Below, one piece after another: positions 25,743 through 34,462 of a stretch of DNA of 34,462 nt. Location: assembly GCA_018399685.1 (NCBI GenBank), contig JAGYOK010000022.1, forward strand, positions 1 to 34,462, given 5' to 3'. Each line of letters begins with the position of its first letter. The first letter of the stretch is position 1. This DNA comes from Alphaproteobacteria bacterium. Lineage in GTDB: Bacteria > Pseudomonadota > Alphaproteobacteria > Micavibrionales > Micavibrionaceae. The notes below the pieces were generated by a model, which had not been told where the DNA came from, made no database searches, and worked only from the letters and a program-made list of their open reading frames with translations. The position numbers and the translations under genes were made by a program.

Positions 25743-25896
25743 TTAACCAAAATATTGGGGGCGGTTGTGGATATTGTCCGGCTCGGCAATGGAAATGCTC
25801 CTCATATCCTTTTATGATAAATCTATAGAGTGGTTATGATGCTTATTAAAAAAGCCACTTTGATTTGATTGAGTAAAGCATAAGGAGAGGGATAAA

Positions 25897-26904
25897 GTGG
25901 AAGAAACAAAGAAGCCCCCCCACCTCTTATTGGTATTTATAATATTCATGCTGGCAGTAGGGTTATACGTACTTCGGCCAGAAAATAATATTAAGGAAGA
26001 GGGCGCGAGGAAAGAACCTGCGGCCATTTCCCGGACGGAAGAAAAGCCCCCCGAAACTCCGATAGAATATCTCGCATGGCTTGAAAAAAAGGCTTCATCC
26101 GGCGATTCCAACGCAATGTTTAGAATGGGTAATAACTATAGATACGGCTATAACGGTCTGGAACCTGACAGCGTAAAGGCAATTAAATGGTATAAAAAGG
26201 CCGCGCGTCATGGTGATGGCGATGCTATGAACACTTTGGCATCTATGTATGGTGAAGGTGAGGGAGTCCCGCTGGATCACGAAAAAGCTTTTGATCTGTA
26301 TATGAAAGCGCTGGAGAATGGCAGCAAGGAAGCTCCATATAATTTGAGCAGAGCATATTATAAAGGTCTTGGGGTTAATGTGGATTACCTGATGTCCGGC
26401 AAATATCTGGCGATGTCGGCCAAAAGCGGGAAAGAAGGCGTACAGGAAGTTATAGATAAATACTCCAGAAAATGCCATGAAACCCGCGTGGGCGAAAAAA
26501 TCTATTATGATATGAAATCCTGTTATATGGCCGCATATTCGGAGGACGCGCTCGCGGCGCATGCTGTGGCGATTTCCTTTTATGAGGGGCGTTTTGGTCA
26601 GGAAGTTGACCATAAGAAGGCGTTTGAATGGTTCCAGAAGGCTGCAAAAGGCGGGTTTTCCGGCGCGCAGTACTATCTGGCTATGCTCTATGATAAAGGG
26701 CTTGGTGTTGACCCGGACAAAGTCGAGAGTTATGCGTGGATTGGCGCAGGCATAGAGCAAAAAGATTTCAGTGTCAGGATGCTTCGTAAGGCAAAACAGG
26801 CAAAGGATGTTCTTTATTCACAGCTTTCCGAGGAACAGCGGTTAGAAGCTGAAGAGAAGCTCAAAGAGTATATTGATAACTACTCCGCTCAAAAAGACTT
26901 GTAG
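25897..26904 (+). CDS. Membrane-anchored Sel1-repeat protein
   Basis: 335 residues starting at GTG 25897, with AAGGAGAGGG upstream. One membrane segment at about 9-27 (LLLVFIIFMLAVGLYVL), then about five Sel1-type repeats of ~36 residues: GDSNAMFRMGNNYRYG, GDAMNTLASMYGEGEGV, APYNLSRAYYKGLGV, HAVAISFYEGRFGQEV and AQYYLAMLYDKGLGV, each followed by DxxKAxxWYxKAA. Sel1 repeats mediate protein contacts, often in periplasmic scaffolds of exopolysaccharide or signalling pathways (compare ExoR). Its position in the cluster suggests such a role. Confidence 0.87.
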   Translation: MEETKKPPHLLLVFIIFMLAVGLYVLRPENNIKEEGARKEPAAISRTEEKPPETPIEYLAWLEKKASSGDSNAMFRMGNNYRYGYNGLEPDSVKAIKWYKKAARHGDGDAMNTLASMYGEGEGVPLDHEKAFDLYMKALENGSKEAPYNLSRAYYKGLGVNVDYLMSGKYLAMSAKSGKEGVQEVIDKYSRKCHETRVGEKIYYDMKSCYMAAYSEDALAAHAVAISFYEGRFGQEVDHKKAFEWFQKAAKGGFSGAQYYLAMLYDKGLGVDPDKVESYAWIGAGIEQKDFSVRMLRKAKQAKDVLYSQLSEEQRLEAEEKLKEYIDNYSAQKDL

Positions 26905-26949
26905 CTGTAGTAAAAAACAGCATATGCACCAATAATTTTTATAGTTATT

Positions 26950-27025
26950 TGGTGCCGCATAGGTGACTCGAACACCTGACCCCACCATTACGAATGGTGT
27001 GCTCTACCAACTGAGCTAATGCGGC
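26950..27025 (-). tRNA. tRNA-Thr (CGT anticodon)
   Basis: 76 nt on minus. Acceptor arms GCCGCAT / ATGCGGC, D-arm GCTC-AGTTGGTA-GAGC, anticodon arm CACCA-TTCGTAA-TGGTG with anticodon CGT, T-arm AGGTG-TTCGAGT-CACCT, and discriminator A followed by an encoded CCA. It reads ACG threonine codons. It lies alone between the Sel1 and Wzz-like genes, a common place for element integration, though no integrase is seen. Confidence 0.95.
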
Positions 27026-27191
27026 TTAAAGAAAACTCAATCTTTTTTATATTCTTTTTACGGCAAAGGCAATATTGCGCAAAGCTTTGCCTTTAAATTA
27101 ATGCGGCTTTTTCATGAATTGGTAATAGGCACTTTTGCACGCGCGAGTGTTCCTGTATTATGTCTTTGTAATTATTTAAGGAGTGGCGATA

Positions 27192-28106
27192 ATGACCGCT
27201 GATAAAGCCAAGAGCGCTCAAGAAACGGAAAAACCCAAAGAGAGGCGGCGCGTTGGCGACCGTCGCGCGGGAATTCATTATACGGTCATAGCGGAAAAGA
27301 CGCTTTATGATGTGTTGGGGGAGGTCTGGCGCGCCAGATTTATTATGGCGGGGTTTGCTCTTTTGGCGGCTGCACTGGCGTTTTTGTTTATCGCGGTAAG
27401 TCAGGATTTCTATCGCGCGCAGATGATTATAGCTCCTGCTAACCCTATTGGATTTATGCCAGTTCGGAGCAGCGTTGCGGGCATGGAAGGCACCCTCAGT
27501 AGCGGTAGTAGCTATGCGGCGGAGCATACCGACGCTTTTGATGTGTTTGGAACAATATATAGCGGCACGACGGTTGCCTCGTTTCTTGCGCAAGACAAAA
27601 ACTTTATTGAGCCTTTGCAAAATGACCGCCGCTTTGTTTTTTCAAAAACGCGCGAGAAGTGGGATGCGCAGAGTTTGTCAGAATATTTGAATAGACGCGT
27701 ACAGCTTGATCCGTTGAGCGGGGATTCTTCACTTCGTCGTTTGAGCTATGCACACCCGGATAAAAAATTTGCTGCCGAGCTTCTTACTCGTCTCCATCGT
27801 ATTACTGATGAAATGATTCGATCTCGTATTTTGGCACAGACAAATCAGAGGATTAAATATCTGGAGGATGCTCTGGCAGGTACAAGCAATCCCGACCATA
27901 AACGCTCGCTCGCTTCTTTGCTTATGGAGCAGGAGCGCCAAAAGATGATGGTATCTCTTGATCAGCCGTACTCTGCCGATATCGTAGAGCCAGCCTTTGT
28001 TTTATCTCGTACGCACTGGCCAGATCCATACATTATATATCCGGTGTTTGTATTCTTGGGGCTGGTTTTTGGCTACATTGTAGCAGTACAAACAGGCCGT
28101 AAGTAA
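27192..28106 (+). CDS. Wzz-like chain-length determinant protein
   Basis: 304 residues from ATG 27192, with AAGGAG nine bases upstream; the GTG at 27183 overlaps that site. After a charged cytoplasmic tail (KPKERRRVGDRRAG), the first membrane segment is at about 53-75 (FIMAGFALLAAALAFLFIAV) and the second near the end (YIIYPVFVFLGLVFGYIVA), preceded by the Pro-containing segment SRTHWPDPY. The periplasmic middle is helical, with EMIRSRILAQTNQRIKYLEDAL as in polysaccharide co-polymerases. It has no C-terminal kinase, so it is the Wzz type rather than Wzc. Confidence 0.8.
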   Translation: MTADKAKSAQETEKPKERRRVGDRRAGIHYTVIAEKTLYDVLGEVWRARFIMAGFALLAAALAFLFIAVSQDFYRAQMIIAPANPIGFMPVRSSVAGMEGTLSSGSSYAAEHTDAFDVFGTIYSGTTVASFLAQDKNFIEPLQNDRRFVFSKTREKWDAQSLSEYLNRRVQLDPLSGDSSLRRLSYAHPDKKFAAELLTRLHRITDEMIRSRILAQTNQRIKYLEDALAGTSNPDHKRSLASLLMEQERQKMMVSLDQPYSADIVEPAFVLSRTHWPDPYIIYPVFVFLGLVFGYIVAVQTGRK

Positions 28107-28642
28107 GGGGGAAATAAAGCTATTTTTTAAATATTATTGCTTTGGGCGGGCGCGGAAGTATATCTGGGATTTATATATTATCCACAACCGTAGCAGAGAG
28201 TTTATCCGGAGGGTGAATGATTCAATATGGTAAATTTCATTAAAATACGAATTGATAACATTACATTTTATATAGCAATTACAACGGTTTTACAGCATAA
28301 TATGTCCGGTATTGTCCATTACCTGTTTTTCACGGTGTGAGGGGTTGAGAGTTATTCATATCATATTCACCACTTTTCCACAAAAAGGCATGAAAAATGA
28401 TAATCCTGCCAAAAAATAAGGAAACTAATCCCATTAATCTCACATGAGAGGTGAAAGCAGGCAGGGGGATGATTGTTTGAGGCGCCAATTTTTTGAAATT
28501 AATTTTAAAAGACAGGTGAAATTCTTAAAATGTTAAAGGGCATAAAAAGAGGAAAAGTGTTTCCATAATTTTATGAGATTTCACAAAAAACTATACCCTG
28601 TTTTTGATGGTTTTAAGGTTAAAAAATGAAAAGTTTTTAGTC
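28107..28642. other. Long AT-rich intergenic region
   Basis: About 535 bases without a supported gene, AT-rich throughout. One perfect DnaA-box word TTATCCACA lies at 28178-28186, and a looser TTTTCCACA at ~28374. It probably holds the promoter of the GT2 gene that follows. No repeat element is recognised. Confidence 0.55.
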
Positions 28643-29521
28643 ATGGAAAAGTTAGAATTGGAATCCAAAAAAATACCCATTACGGTTTTAGTCGCTGCTA
28701 AGAATGAGGAGGGGCGATTAGGTCGCTGTCTGGATTCCCTGTCAAGCTTCGCCGAAGTGATAGTAATAGATTCCTACAGCACGGATGGGACTGTGGAGGT
28801 GGCGAAAAAATATAACGCAAAAGTTGTTAATTTTAAGTGGAATAATGCCTACCCAAAGAAAAGACAGTGGTTTATAGATACCCAGATAACTGGCTATAAT
28901 TGGATATTGTGGATTGATGCTGATGAGGTGCTTACAGCGGGGTTTGTTGAGGAAATTAAGCTTTTGGCCGATGATGACCATCGGTTTTCCCTGTACTCCG
29001 GCTTTTTTGTTAGCTCAGGCTATATTTGGAAGGGGCGGGTGCTTAGGCATGGTTTGAAAAATAACAAGCTCGCACTTTATAATAAAACCATGGTTGCGTT
29101 CCCGGAGGTTACGGATCTTGATTTTGACGGTATGGGAGAAATTGAAGGTCATTATCAGCCGGTAAAAAAGCAAGGTTACGAAAATATGAGAATTGGCCAA
29201 ATAAATTGTCCGATTCTGCATTATGCATATGAGGATGACAGCTCATGGAAAGCTCGCCATGAGCGCTATGCAAGGTGGGAGGCGCAAATGATTGTGCATG
29301 ATGCCTATCCCAAAGACCCGATTCTATGGCGTGAGTGGCTTAAAAAATTAACCCGTAAAAGTAGCTTGAGGCCTGCGTTAATGTTTGTTTATTCATATGT
29401 TTTTAAGCTCGGTCTTCTGGATGGAAAGGCCGGTTTAAGCTTTGCCTTAACCCGTAAAGATTATTGCGATATGGTCTTGCGGAATTTGCGCAAACTGAAG
29501 GAGGGAGGGGGGCTGTTATAG
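28643..29521 (+). CDS. GT2 glycosyltransferase (WaaE/KdtX-like)
   Basis: 292 residues from ATG 28643 (MEKLELESKKIPITVLVAAKNE); in-frame alternatives from ~28604 add 13 residues, and no start has a good ribosome site. The GT-A motifs are ITVLVAAKNEEGRLGRCLDSL, VIVIDSYSTDGTVEVA, and WILWIDADEVLT with the metal-binding DAD. NAYPKKRQWFID fits the KdtX/WaaE subgroup, and the acceptor half HYAYEDDSSWKARHERYARWEA is typical too. It likely adds a sugar to lipid A core or a lipid-linked oligosaccharide. The stop codon lies inside a repeat end (29518), so the original C-terminus may have been altered. Confidence 0.85.
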   Translation: MEKLELESKKIPITVLVAAKNEEGRLGRCLDSLSSFAEVIVIDSYSTDGTVEVAKKYNAKVVNFKWNNAYPKKRQWFIDTQITGYNWILWIDADEVLTAGFVEEIKLLADDDHRFSLYSGFFVSSGYIWKGRVLRHGLKNNKLALYNKTMVAFPEVTDLDFDGMGEIEGHYQPVKKQGYENMRIGQINCPILHYAYEDDSSWKARHERYARWEAQMIVHDAYPKDPILWREWLKKLTRKSSLRPALMFVYSYVFKLGLLDGKAGLSFALTRKDYCDMVLRNLRKLKEGGGLL

Positions 29522-29535
29522 GTCCTGACCCTAAA
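29518..29535 (+). repeat. Solo repeat end overlapping a glycosyltransferase stop codon
   Basis: ATAGGTCCTGACCCTAAA differs by one base from the right end of the 22073-22348 element. The TAG of the repeat is the stop codon of the GT2 gene. Confidence 0.65.
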
Positions 29536-29554
29536 TGTTCCTCAATATTCTTTA

Positions 29555-30433
29555 CTATTCAAGTCTCTTCGGAGTTTGTTTTTTACCCTTTAGCAACTGC
29601 TTTCCTGCGGGTTTTAGGGCATCATAAAGCCACGGGCAATATGCTTTCATATACCAGGAAATGCTCTGCATTAATAATATCCAGAGATTTTGTGCTATGG
29701 GTACCATTTCCAGTTCTTCGCGGATGATGTATTGCTCTTTACGCCCTAGCCACGCTTGTTGCTGAGAGATGCCGCCCATCTCGAAGATGCATACAGGCCT
29801 GTTGATTCTTTCAATTTTTTGCGCTTTCAGTAAGAATCGCGCCGTAAAGTCGTAATCTGAAGAGATTGCATAGCGCATGCTATAGCGCAGGCGTATGTCA
29901 CGAACCTTATGGCGGCGATAGAGCATGGCTTGATGATGCGTAAACATGCCCCATGCAATATCATCGTGACTTTCGGCGGGCTTGATAACTGGTTTTCTGC
30001 GGTTTTTGTATTTTTCCAGCGCGTCCCCATAAATAAAATCGGGAGCTTTTTCGCAAAGAGGGGCGAGTTCTTCCAACACTTTATTATTAGCCAGAGCATC
30101 TCCGGCATTTAAAAAGAGCAGATAATGCCCGCGCGCCATATCAATGCCGGTATTCATAGCATCGTATATGCCCTCATCAGCCTGAGAAACAAAGCGAAAC
30201 GGGTTTGTATCCGCGCGTGTCGAGCTTCTGTGTTTACGCAGGAATTCAACCGTTTCATCACTTGATTTACCGTCTATTACCAGCCACTCGAAATCAGAAT
30301 AACTTTGGTTTTTCAGTGATTTGAATGTCTTTTTTAGCCCTTGGTAATTATTCAGGGTTATCGTGATGATACTAAACAGCGGAAAGTGCCGGGTTTCATA
30401 TATTGTTGTTTGTTTGCTTTGTGAGTTGCTCAT
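29555..30433 (-). CDS. GT2 glycosyltransferase (WcaA-like)
   Basis: 292 residues from ATG 30433 (MSNSQSKQTTIYETRHFPLFSII); the frame extends to a TTG at 30469 inside the upstream gene. GT-A motifs: SIITITLNNYQGLKKTFKSLKNQSYSDFEWLVIDGKSSDETVEFL and, further on, ISQADEGIYDAMNTGIDMARGHYLLFLNAGDAL, where NAGD replaces the more common DxD. This matches WcaA/colanic-acid-type family 2 transferases. It follows the export lipoprotein gene (stop at 30450) by 16 bases on minus, so both are probably one transcript, convergent to the plus-strand GT2 gene. Confidence 0.88.
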   Translation of the reverse strand: MSNSQSKQTTIYETRHFPLFSIITITLNNYQGLKKTFKSLKNQSYSDFEWLVIDGKSSDETVEFLRKHRSSTRADTNPFRFVSQADEGIYDAMNTGIDMARGHYLLFLNAGDALANNKVLEELAPLCEKAPDFIYGDALEKYKNRRKPVIKPAESHDDIAWGMFTHHQAMLYRRHKVRDIRLRYSMRYAISSDYDFTARFLLKAQKIERINRPVCIFEMGGISQQQAWLGRKEQYIIREELEMVPIAQNLWILLMQSISWYMKAYCPWLYDALKPAGKQLLKGKKQTPKRLE

Positions 30434-30449
30434 GATTTTTGTTAAAGCA

Positions 30450-32987
30450 TTAATCGCGTATATCGTCAATAAACACAGCCGTTATAGCTAGATTACTGAG
30501 GATTTGGCCGACTTCTCTTGCGCTTTCTATGAAGTCAAATGGCTTTGGGTCACGAGGAATGATGATAGTGGAGCCGGGAGGAATAAAGACAGGATTGTGG
30601 TTCCATGTGTTCACCTGCAAGGGCTCTGCGCTGCCATTGGGGTAGAGGACAAATGTACGGGTCTTGTCGGCGTGGAAGGTGAATCCTCCGGCTTCTTGTA
30701 TGTAATCTCTAGGGGATTTCTTCTCGATAAACTGCAAAGCAGAAGGGGATAGAACCTCTCCGCTTACACGTACACTTAACGGGCGCTTTGGAATGAACAG
30801 GCGGTCGCCATGCTCCAAAAGCATGTTTTGTTCAGGTTTTACAGTTAGTACAGCCGGATCGGCCTGAATTGTAATGCGCCCGACGGCCTCGATGTCTTCC
30901 AATTCCGAAGCAAGGGAGCGCACCAGTTCGATCTGGGTTGCGTCGGGGCGGTTCTTGTCATCCTTAATGGCGGCAGCAAGGGAGCGTTGCATATCGTGTG
31001 CAGCTTTGCGGAATCTCAGCTCCTCGGTGCGGCGTTCTGATTCGCGGGAGAATATGGCACCAGCCGGATAGGCTTGCTGTGTAAGGCCTCCAGCTCGCTG
31101 TATAAGGCTTAGAACGTTGTCTCCGGGGAGAAGGTCATATTCGCCCGGATGCAGGACTTCGCCAAAAATGCGTGCGGATTTTTCCTCAAGCTTGCGGATT
31201 TTCTGGTTTATGCGGACGCTGTCGCCCGCGGAAAGCAGGTAATCCTTGGGCGAGGTGTCATTGAGGCTGACGATCATGCGCTGCGTTCCCGAACGAGTTT
31301 GTGCCTGTCCAGAGGTGCCAAAGTTAGCCGAGGTTATTTCTATGGAGTTCAGATTGGCTTCGAGGGTCACGCCACCGGCAACAGCTAAAATATTATCGAG
31401 GGTCACGCCTTGGGCAACAGGGTAGTGCCCGGGACGTCTTACAGCACCCCGTACGTACAGGGAATGCTCTTTCAGGTAAATTTTCAGAGCCTTGTCATCA
31501 TTAAAAATATCATTAGATAATTTGGCGATTTCTTCGTCATTATTATGACTTTTGGTATCGGATGTGTATGTGTCGAAAAGTGTTGATATATATTGGTTAG
31601 ACAGCAATCTCACAACGTCATTATTTTCAAGTGACAGGTCAAATTCGTTTTTCAATACAGAACGAACCGGATAGTTTAAAAAACGGGTTGATAGTTGCTC
31701 ATTATCCCATCTTTCGATAATTCCCATTAAAGGGTAGATATCGTCACCCAAAATGTTCGAATTATTGAGTAGATCGCTGAGTTTTTTATTGCGGGCAAGG
31801 TCGTATAATCCCGGTCTGCTTGTTTCTCCGGCAAGCTCGATGGTTCCTTCGCGCTTTGCCTGACCGCTCATAACGCTGAGTATGGAGCCGTTCTTAAATG
31901 TGCGCGCTGTGAAGTCTTTGATTTCACGGATGTTTTCCTGCCCGTCTTCATTTAGTGTTTGCTGGATAAAACGGTTTTTTCCGGGTGATAGGACGCCGCC
32001 GCCAAGATTAAGCATTTCCGTTAGCGAGAGTTGTTGCTGGCTGCCGTTTTTGTCTGGCTGGGGAGGGTGGTCTGTTGCGCTGATCTCGTATATTCCCGGA
32101 CGTTTTACAGCGCCGGAAATTGCAACGCTTGCTCCGATAGAGGGGATAATCAAGCGGTCACCGTCTTTTAGCGTCATATCGATGCCGGGCGCTCCGTCAA
32201 GCAGCAGTGTGAAAAGGTCTATCGTGGAGCTGTGACCGGAGCGTACAAGCTTTATTTGCCTTAAAGAACCGTCTTTGGTAATGCCTCCGGCGTGGTTTAG
32301 CGCGTCGAGTACATTGTTAAAGGCGCTTAAAGTTTTACGACCGGGCTTTTTAACATGGCCGACAACAAGCACGCCAATCTGGCGTATGGCGGACAGCGAG
32401 ACATAGCTTTGTGTGTTGTGCATGCTGGCAATACGGGCGTTTAAAACGCTGCGCAACTGCGCTATAGTCTTGCCGGTTGCAGGAAGGGGAGGCATATCCT
32501 TGATAAGAATATTGCCGCGTGGGTCAATTTTATAAAGGGTCTGATCTGTGCGCTGGCCTGTAAATGTGATTAACAGTTCGTCTCCGGTTCCCAGTACGTA
32601 ATCATCCTGCACCGCGCCCATGGGGGTGAGTGTTACGTCATGGGGGGAAACCTCACTAAACAGGTCATAGCCAAATTGACGGGGTGTGTCTGTAGTCCTT
32701 CCGGCATATATTTTTTCCAATGCGGAGAGAGGCGCTTCTTTTGTTGTGATGCCTGTTGTGCCACCTGTTTTATCATCAGGCTGCTGCTCTTTCCTGTGCG
32801 TGCCATCATCCACATAGCGCCAGGAATTTGTGTTATCGCTCTGGGTTTGTAATTGCTGGTGCATATTTCCAGCCGGTGAGGGAGGGTGCTCTTGCGCACG
32901 AGCCTGCAATGTATAAGTAAGGCTTGTGCATCCGGCAAATATAAGGAAAAGAAAAAGAGCAAAACAAAAACGTAAATTAGAAGCCAT
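30450..32987 (-). CDS. Large SLBB polysaccharide-export lipoprotein
   Basis: 845 residues from ATG 32987; this start puts a lipoprotein signal (LRFCFALFLFLIFAGC, Cys20) right at the N-terminus. After a Gln-rich linker comes the Poly_export domain (DDYVLGTGDELLITFTGQRTD... near 130-215) and then about five to six SLBB-type units: GVLVVGHVKKPGRKTL, VAISGAVKRPGIYEIS, IELAGETSRPGLYDLA, LYVRGAVRRPGHYPVA, ARIFGEVLHPGEYDLL and VRVSGEVLSPSALQFI. Wza, the model, is ~380 residues with two or three; this is twice as long. It should form the outer-membrane exit for the polysaccharide. Confidence 0.9.
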   Translation of the reverse strand: MASNLRFCFALFLFLIFAGCTSLTYTLQARAQEHPPSPAGNMHQQLQTQSDNTNSWRYVDDGTHRKEQQPDDKTGGTTGITTKEAPLSALEKIYAGRTTDTPRQFGYDLFSEVSPHDVTLTPMGAVQDDYVLGTGDELLITFTGQRTDQTLYKIDPRGNILIKDMPPLPATGKTIAQLRSVLNARIASMHNTQSYVSLSAIRQIGVLVVGHVKKPGRKTLSAFNNVLDALNHAGGITKDGSLRQIKLVRSGHSSTIDLFTLLLDGAPGIDMTLKDGDRLIIPSIGASVAISGAVKRPGIYEISATDHPPQPDKNGSQQQLSLTEMLNLGGGVLSPGKNRFIQQTLNEDGQENIREIKDFTARTFKNGSILSVMSGQAKREGTIELAGETSRPGLYDLARNKKLSDLLNNSNILGDDIYPLMGIIERWDNEQLSTRFLNYPVRSVLKNEFDLSLENNDVVRLLSNQYISTLFDTYTSDTKSHNNDEEIAKLSNDIFNDDKALKIYLKEHSLYVRGAVRRPGHYPVAQGVTLDNILAVAGGVTLEANLNSIEITSANFGTSGQAQTRSGTQRMIVSLNDTSPKDYLLSAGDSVRINQKIRKLEEKSARIFGEVLHPGEYDLLPGDNVLSLIQRAGGLTQQAYPAGAIFSRESERRTEELRFRKAAHDMQRSLAAAIKDDKNRPDATQIELVRSLASELEDIEAVGRITIQADPAVLTVKPEQNMLLEHGDRLFIPKRPLSVRVSGEVLSPSALQFIEKKSPRDYIQEAGGFTFHADKTRTFVLYPNGSAEPLQVNTWNHNPVFIPPGSTIIIPRDPKPFDFIESAREVGQILSNLAITAVFIDDIRD

Positions 32988-33150
32988 GGCATCTTTCGGG
33001 CGAAAAAGGACAAGTAAAATCACACATATACGGTAATCAAATACGCATATGGGTTGAATATTACATCCTTTTGTGTGTTTTGTGAATGCTTTAATAGATA
33101 CTGACTCTGGGTTCGCAGCCTATGGCTCTAAGCGCATTTTCCAGCAATTC

Positions 33151-34462
33151 TTAGGAAACAACCTCTTTGAGATCGGGGGCAGAGTCGTTGGTGGTTTGGG
33201 TTTGTTCTTTACGAGCTTTTTCGACAACATTATAGGCTACCGTCGTGATGTAGCTGTTTATGATTTTGAAATCACGGATAATGTCAATGTGCAGTGTGCT
33301 GGTCATCTGCGATTCGGGAATACATTTGCGCAAACGCTGGAAGTGGCGTTTTTGACTTTCTTCAGCAGCGGCACGTATGAGCGCTTTATCCTCGATTAGC
33401 TGTGACGCCAGCTTTGGATCTTCGGCCATAAAAACAGCCTGCGCAATCTTCATGTTTTCAAGAACGCTTTCATGAAAGGTCACAATCTCGTTAAAACCAG
33501 CTTCGGAGAATTTGTGCTTACCCTCAATCTTGGAAAGAACAATGCCGGAAAGGCTGTTTTCGATGATATCACCAATATGTTCAAGATTGGTCGAAAAGCC
33601 GAGAATCTGGATAAAGCGATCTGATTCCAAAGGATCAAGCGATTCTTCGGTGACACGCGCCAGATAGAATTTTGTCTGGTTATGCAAGGTGTCAATTTTG
33701 TCGTCGTTTTTTTGAATTTCTTTTATAAGCTCAATATTTTCTTCTTTAAGAGCGCGCATGCAATCAATAAACATGGTCTCAACGAATTTGGCCGTTCGCA
33801 AAGTTTCACGGGCGGCGCAGGCCAAGGCTAGCGTGGGAGTGCTAAGGGCGCTTTCATCCAGATACAAAGGAATGATTCCATCATTAATCTGACTGGGTTT
33901 GTTGGGGAATATCTTGCGGCACAGGGCGGCAATGGAAACAACAAACGGCAAGAAGATGATGGCTAAAGCTATATTAAAGAGTGTGTGAAAGTGGATGATC
34001 TCACGCCCCGCAGTGATGTTTAAATCCAGACCCTTATATAATGAGGGGAATATATCCAAAAAAGGAAAGGCTATAAGCACCATGGTTGCCCGCATCATAA
34101 GGTTACCGGCAGTAATGCGTCTTGTGCGTGAATCCATGTTATAGGTCATGACAAAAGGAGCAATGGCCGCGCCAAGATTTGCGCCTAATACAAGCAGCAA
34201 TCCCAGCTTTAATGTAATCAGGCCGCCGGAGGCGAAAGACGCTATGATAAGGACAGATGCAATAGAAGAGTGAAGCAGCCACGTCATAAGCGCGGTTACA
34301 GTGATGGCCAGAATTGGCTCATTTTCCAGTGATCGCAGAATTATTGGCAAAATCTCGGATTGACCGAGCGGGGCGGCGCTTTCTTTAATAAGAGCAAGAG
34401 CAAGAAGGACCAGCCCCAATCCTATCAAAGCCCGAGCAATGTGCTGGATCTTGCCTTTGTGC
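33151..34462 (-). CDS. Na/Pi cotransporter family protein with PhoU-like domain (5' partial)
   Basis: The frame is open to the window edge, so the N-terminus (about 100 residues of a ~540-residue family) is missing. The visible part begins HKGKIQHIARALIGLGLVLL. It has the second Na/Pi repeat ALMTWLLHSSIASVLIIASFASGG and LLLVLGANLGAAIAPF, several further membrane helices, and a C-terminal ~200-residue helical PhoU-like region (AARETLRTAKFVETMFIDCM, EHIGDIIENSLSGIVLSK). These proteins carry sodium-coupled phosphate, or export it. Stop codon at 33151. Confidence 0.9.
   Translation of the reverse strand, partial: HKGKIQHIARALIGLGLVLLALALIKESAAPLGQSEILPIILRSLENEPILAITVTALMTWLLHSSIASVLIIASFASGGLITLKLGLLLVLGANLGAAIAPFVMTYNMDSRTRRITAGNLMMRATMVLIAFPFLDIFPSLYKGLDLNITAGREIIHFHTLFNIALAIIFLPFVVSIAALCRKIFPNKPSQINDGIIPLYLDESALSTPTLALACAARETLRTAKFVETMFIDCMRALKEENIELIKEIQKNDDKIDTLHNQTKFYLARVTEESLDPLESDRFIQILGFSTNLEHIGDIIENSLSGIVLSKIEGKHKFSEAGFNEIVTFHESVLENMKIAQAVFMAEDPKLASQLIEDKALIRAAAEESQKRHFQRLRKCIPESQMTSTLHIDIIRDFKIINSYITTVAYNVVEKARKEQTQTTNDSAPDLKEVVS

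Noticed and set aside
26905-27060. Integration site at the tRNA-Thr
   Set aside because: No integrase gene and no repeat of the tRNA 3' end seen nearby.
33093-33110. AATAGATACTGACTCTG resembling the repeat end
   Set aside because: Four or more mismatches, with no further flanking match; too weak to list as a copy.
1-34462. CRISPR array or phage-defence island
   Set aside because: No regularly spaced direct repeats apart from the coding 36-bp repeats, and no cas or restriction gene besides a lone HNH protein.

Overview
The window reads like a chromosomal segment of an alphaproteobacterium. The grounds are a GapR (DUF2312) protein, the order tsaD-gpsA divergent from hemC(relic)-hemD-mitofilin-hemY, and the alphaproteobacterial type of mitofilin. 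A Micavibrio- or Rhodospirillales-like lineage is plausible but cannot be fixed without a search.

Layout. Positions 1-1662 (minus) hold the 5' part of a large pseudopilin-like, tail-fibre-like surface protein that runs off the window. It is followed by an unknown acidic protein, a stand-alone DotI/IcmL-like secretion protein and GapR. Positions 4.5-5.4 kb hold a complete GNAT/DUF1778 toxin-antitoxin pair with a visible promoter and palindromic operator. Then come acetyl-CoA synthetase with a long structured leader, gpsA and tsaD, all on minus. Positions 10.3-10.9 kb hold a decayed hemC (porphobilinogen deaminase) that can still be read in alternating frames. Intact hemD follows, then an opposite-strand HNH nuclease gene, a mitofilin-like protein with an N-terminal HTH-like domain, hemY and a transglutaminase-like membrane protein. 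Positions 16.9-21.1 kb (minus) hold two paralogous M20 amidohydrolases around a small unknown gene, then a rhomboid protease.

From 22.4 to 33.0 kb lies a surface-polysaccharide region: an O-antigen polymerase/ligase-like membrane protein, a GT4 glycosyltransferase, a Sel1-repeat protein, a Wzz-like chain-length protein, two GT2 glycosyltransferases and a large SLBB polysaccharide-export lipoprotein. A tRNA-Thr(CGT) lies among them. A Na/Pi cotransporter with a PhoU-like tail runs off the right edge.

Two kinds of repeat run through the intergenic spaces. One is a 276-bp nested palindromic, MITE-like element (22073-22348) whose right-end sequence recurs alone at 1926, 25727 and 29518; one of these supplies the stop codon of a glycosyltransferase gene. 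The others are short GC-rich or AATGACG-type hairpin repeats at 4.4, 14.1 and 16.8 kb. The least ordinary observations are the hemC relic beside a retained hemD, the nested palindromic element with its solo ends, the structured leader/sRNA before acs, the HTH-mitofilin fusion, and the pseudopilin with EF-hand-like loops and eight 12-residue repeats near a DotI homologue.
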